Shown: piece after piece, positions 63,105-64,000 of the stretch
Layout of the letters: each line of letters starts with the position of its first letter
Position numbering within the stretch: the first letter of the stretch is position 1
Origin: Roseomonas gilardii subsp. gilardii
GTDB lineage: Bacteria; Pseudomonadota; Alphaproteobacteria; Acetobacterales; Acetobacteraceae
Direction: 5' to 3'
Length of the DNA: 64,000 bases
Assembly: GCF_023078375.1 (NCBI RefSeq)
Contig: NZ_CP095554.1
Location: forward strand, 930,001 to 994,000
Notes under the pieces: model-generated
What the model saw: the letters and a program-made list of their open reading frames with translations, nothing else
The model's database searches: none
Told to the model about the DNA's origin: nothing
Position numbers and translations under genes: made by a program

Positions 63105-64000
63105 GCGACCTCTCCAGCGAACTGGCCCCGGAGATGCGGGCCCTGGCGGAGCGTGTGGCGGCGGAGGATGGGCCGCAGCCGGACACCACCACCCTGCCGC
63201 CGGCCGAGGGGCGCGCCCTGGCGGCCCGGCTGGCGGAGCGGTGGAACCGGAACCTGCCGGCTATGGCCGAGGCGCGCTGGGCCGTGGTCCCGGCCGATCC
63301 CGCGCTGGGCACGCCGGAGCAGGAGCTCCTCGTGCTACGGCCGGAACAGGCACGTCCCGGCGCCATCCTCTTCGTCCATGGCGGCGGCTTCGCCTTCTGC
63401 GACGCGCGCACCCATGAACGCTGCGCCCGTGGCCTCGCCATCGCTTCCGGCCTGCCGGTGATCCTGCCGAACTACCACCTCGCGCCCGAGCATCCGTTTC
63501 CCGCCGGGCTGCGCGACGTGGTCGCGGCGCGCCGGCGGGCCTTCGCCGCCTCCGGCCTGCCGGAGGGGCCGCTGCTTCTCGCGGGGGATTCGGCGGGCGC
63601 CAACCTCGCCTTGGCCTCCGAGCTCCATGAGCAGGCGGCGGGTGAATCCCCGGCCGCGGCGCTGCTGCTTTTCTACGGGGTCACGGATGCGGATTTCGGC
63701 ACGGAATCCTACACCGTCTTCGCCGATGGCCCCGGGCTGACGCGCGCGAAGATGCAGCGTTACTGGAATTTCTACGTCGCCGACTGGGATCGGCGCCGCG
63801 ACCCGCTCGTGGCCCCGCTGCACGCCCCCGAGGCCGCGCTGCGCAACCTGCCGCCGATGCACCTCATGGCCGCCGGGATCGATCCGCTGCTGAGCGACAC
63901 GCTGAACTTCGCCGCCCGCCTTCGCGCCCTGGGCCGGGCGGAGGAGGCGACGGTGGTGCCCGGCGTCGTGCACGGCTTCCTGCAGATGTCGGAGCACCTG
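63101..64000 (+). CDS. Alpha/beta hydrolase of the HSL esterase family (3' end beyond window)
   Basis: The visible 300 residues contain the oxyanion motif FVHGGGFAFCD, the nucleophile Ser in LAGDSAGANLAL, the acid in MAAGIDPLLSDT and the probable His in PGVVHGFLQ near the right edge. These are the hormone-sensitive-lipase family marks. Only the C-terminal tail is missing. It hydrolyses a carboxylester or possibly an amide; the substrate is unknown. The gene is coupled to the GntR regulator, which probably responds to the substrate or product. Confidence 0.85.
   Translation, partial: MSDLSSELAPEMRALAERVAAEDGPQPDTTTLPPAEGRALAARLAERWNRNLPAMAEARWAVVPADPALGTPEQELLVLRPEQARPGAILFVHGGGFAFCDARTHERCARGLAIASGLPVILPNYHLAPEHPFPAGLRDVVAARRRAFAASGLPEGPLLLAGDSAGANLALASELHEQAAGESPAAALLLFYGVTDADFGTESYTVFADGPGLTRAKMQRYWNFYVADWDRRRDPLVAPLHAPEAALRNLPPMHLMAAGIDPLLSDTLNFAARLRALGRAEEATVVPGVVHGFLQMSEHL

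Overview
The window is very GC-rich, gene-dense DNA from a chromosome that looks alphaproteobacterial, most likely Acetobacteraceae and Roseomonas-like. That placement is inferred from composition, codon bias, housekeeping genes such as rho and ftsK, and the mix of phosphonate, sulfonate, amide and chemosensory operons. No phage, insertion sequence or CRISPR array was seen.

Left part (1-11181): a phosphonate locus. A leftward C-P lyase operon phnG-H-I-J-K-L-M runs off the left edge. It diverges from the GntR-type regulator phnF across a clear palindromic operator. The phosphonate importer phnC-D-E-E follows on the minus strand, with a strong hairpin between phnD and the first phnE, and then an acetyltransferase. 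Middle-left (11182-25162): rho with its own promoter, leader hairpin and intrinsic terminator, then an amide-catabolism locus. That locus has two amidase-signature enzymes, each paired with a tiny AtzG/GatC-like partner, and an eight-gene operon made of a Dpp-type ABC importer, two tandem isochorismatase-fold cysteine hydrolases and an asparaginase-family protein lacking the usual Asp of the HGTD motif.

Centre (25284-42508): ftsK (frame broken at a G run), a secreted protein, a 2-hydroxyacid dehydrogenase with a GntR regulator, and a long minus-strand chemosensory operon. Its gene set is cheW-cheR(TPR)-cheW-mcp-cheA(REC)-cheB followed by two hybrid histidine kinases. This resembles Wsp and Rhodospirillum centenum Che3 systems that control development or second messengers, not flagellar chemotaxis. 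A TetR remnant, tRNA-Leu(TAA), an rRNA-methyltransferase-like gene and a YihY/BrkB membrane protein follow. Right part (45617-64000): a Fur-box-controlled iron cluster (TonB receptor, DUF3649, PepSY membrane protein, DUF3325), then a large sulfonate-sulfur locus (three SsuA-like binding proteins, one SsuBC core, two LLM monooxygenases, an Fe(II)/2OG oxygenase, MetY), an orphan UgpC-type ATPase, and a GntR regulator with an esterase cut by the right edge.

Two features cut across the map. (1) Convergent gene pairs are separated by hairpin-packed islands. Two of these (6438-6680 and 14956-15195) are copies of one repeat whose central loop is inverted relative to its flanks. (2) Three otherwise intact conserved genes (phnL, ftsK and a hybrid kinase) show single-base frame breaks at or near short G/C runs, which suggests base-calling errors unless read data show otherwise.
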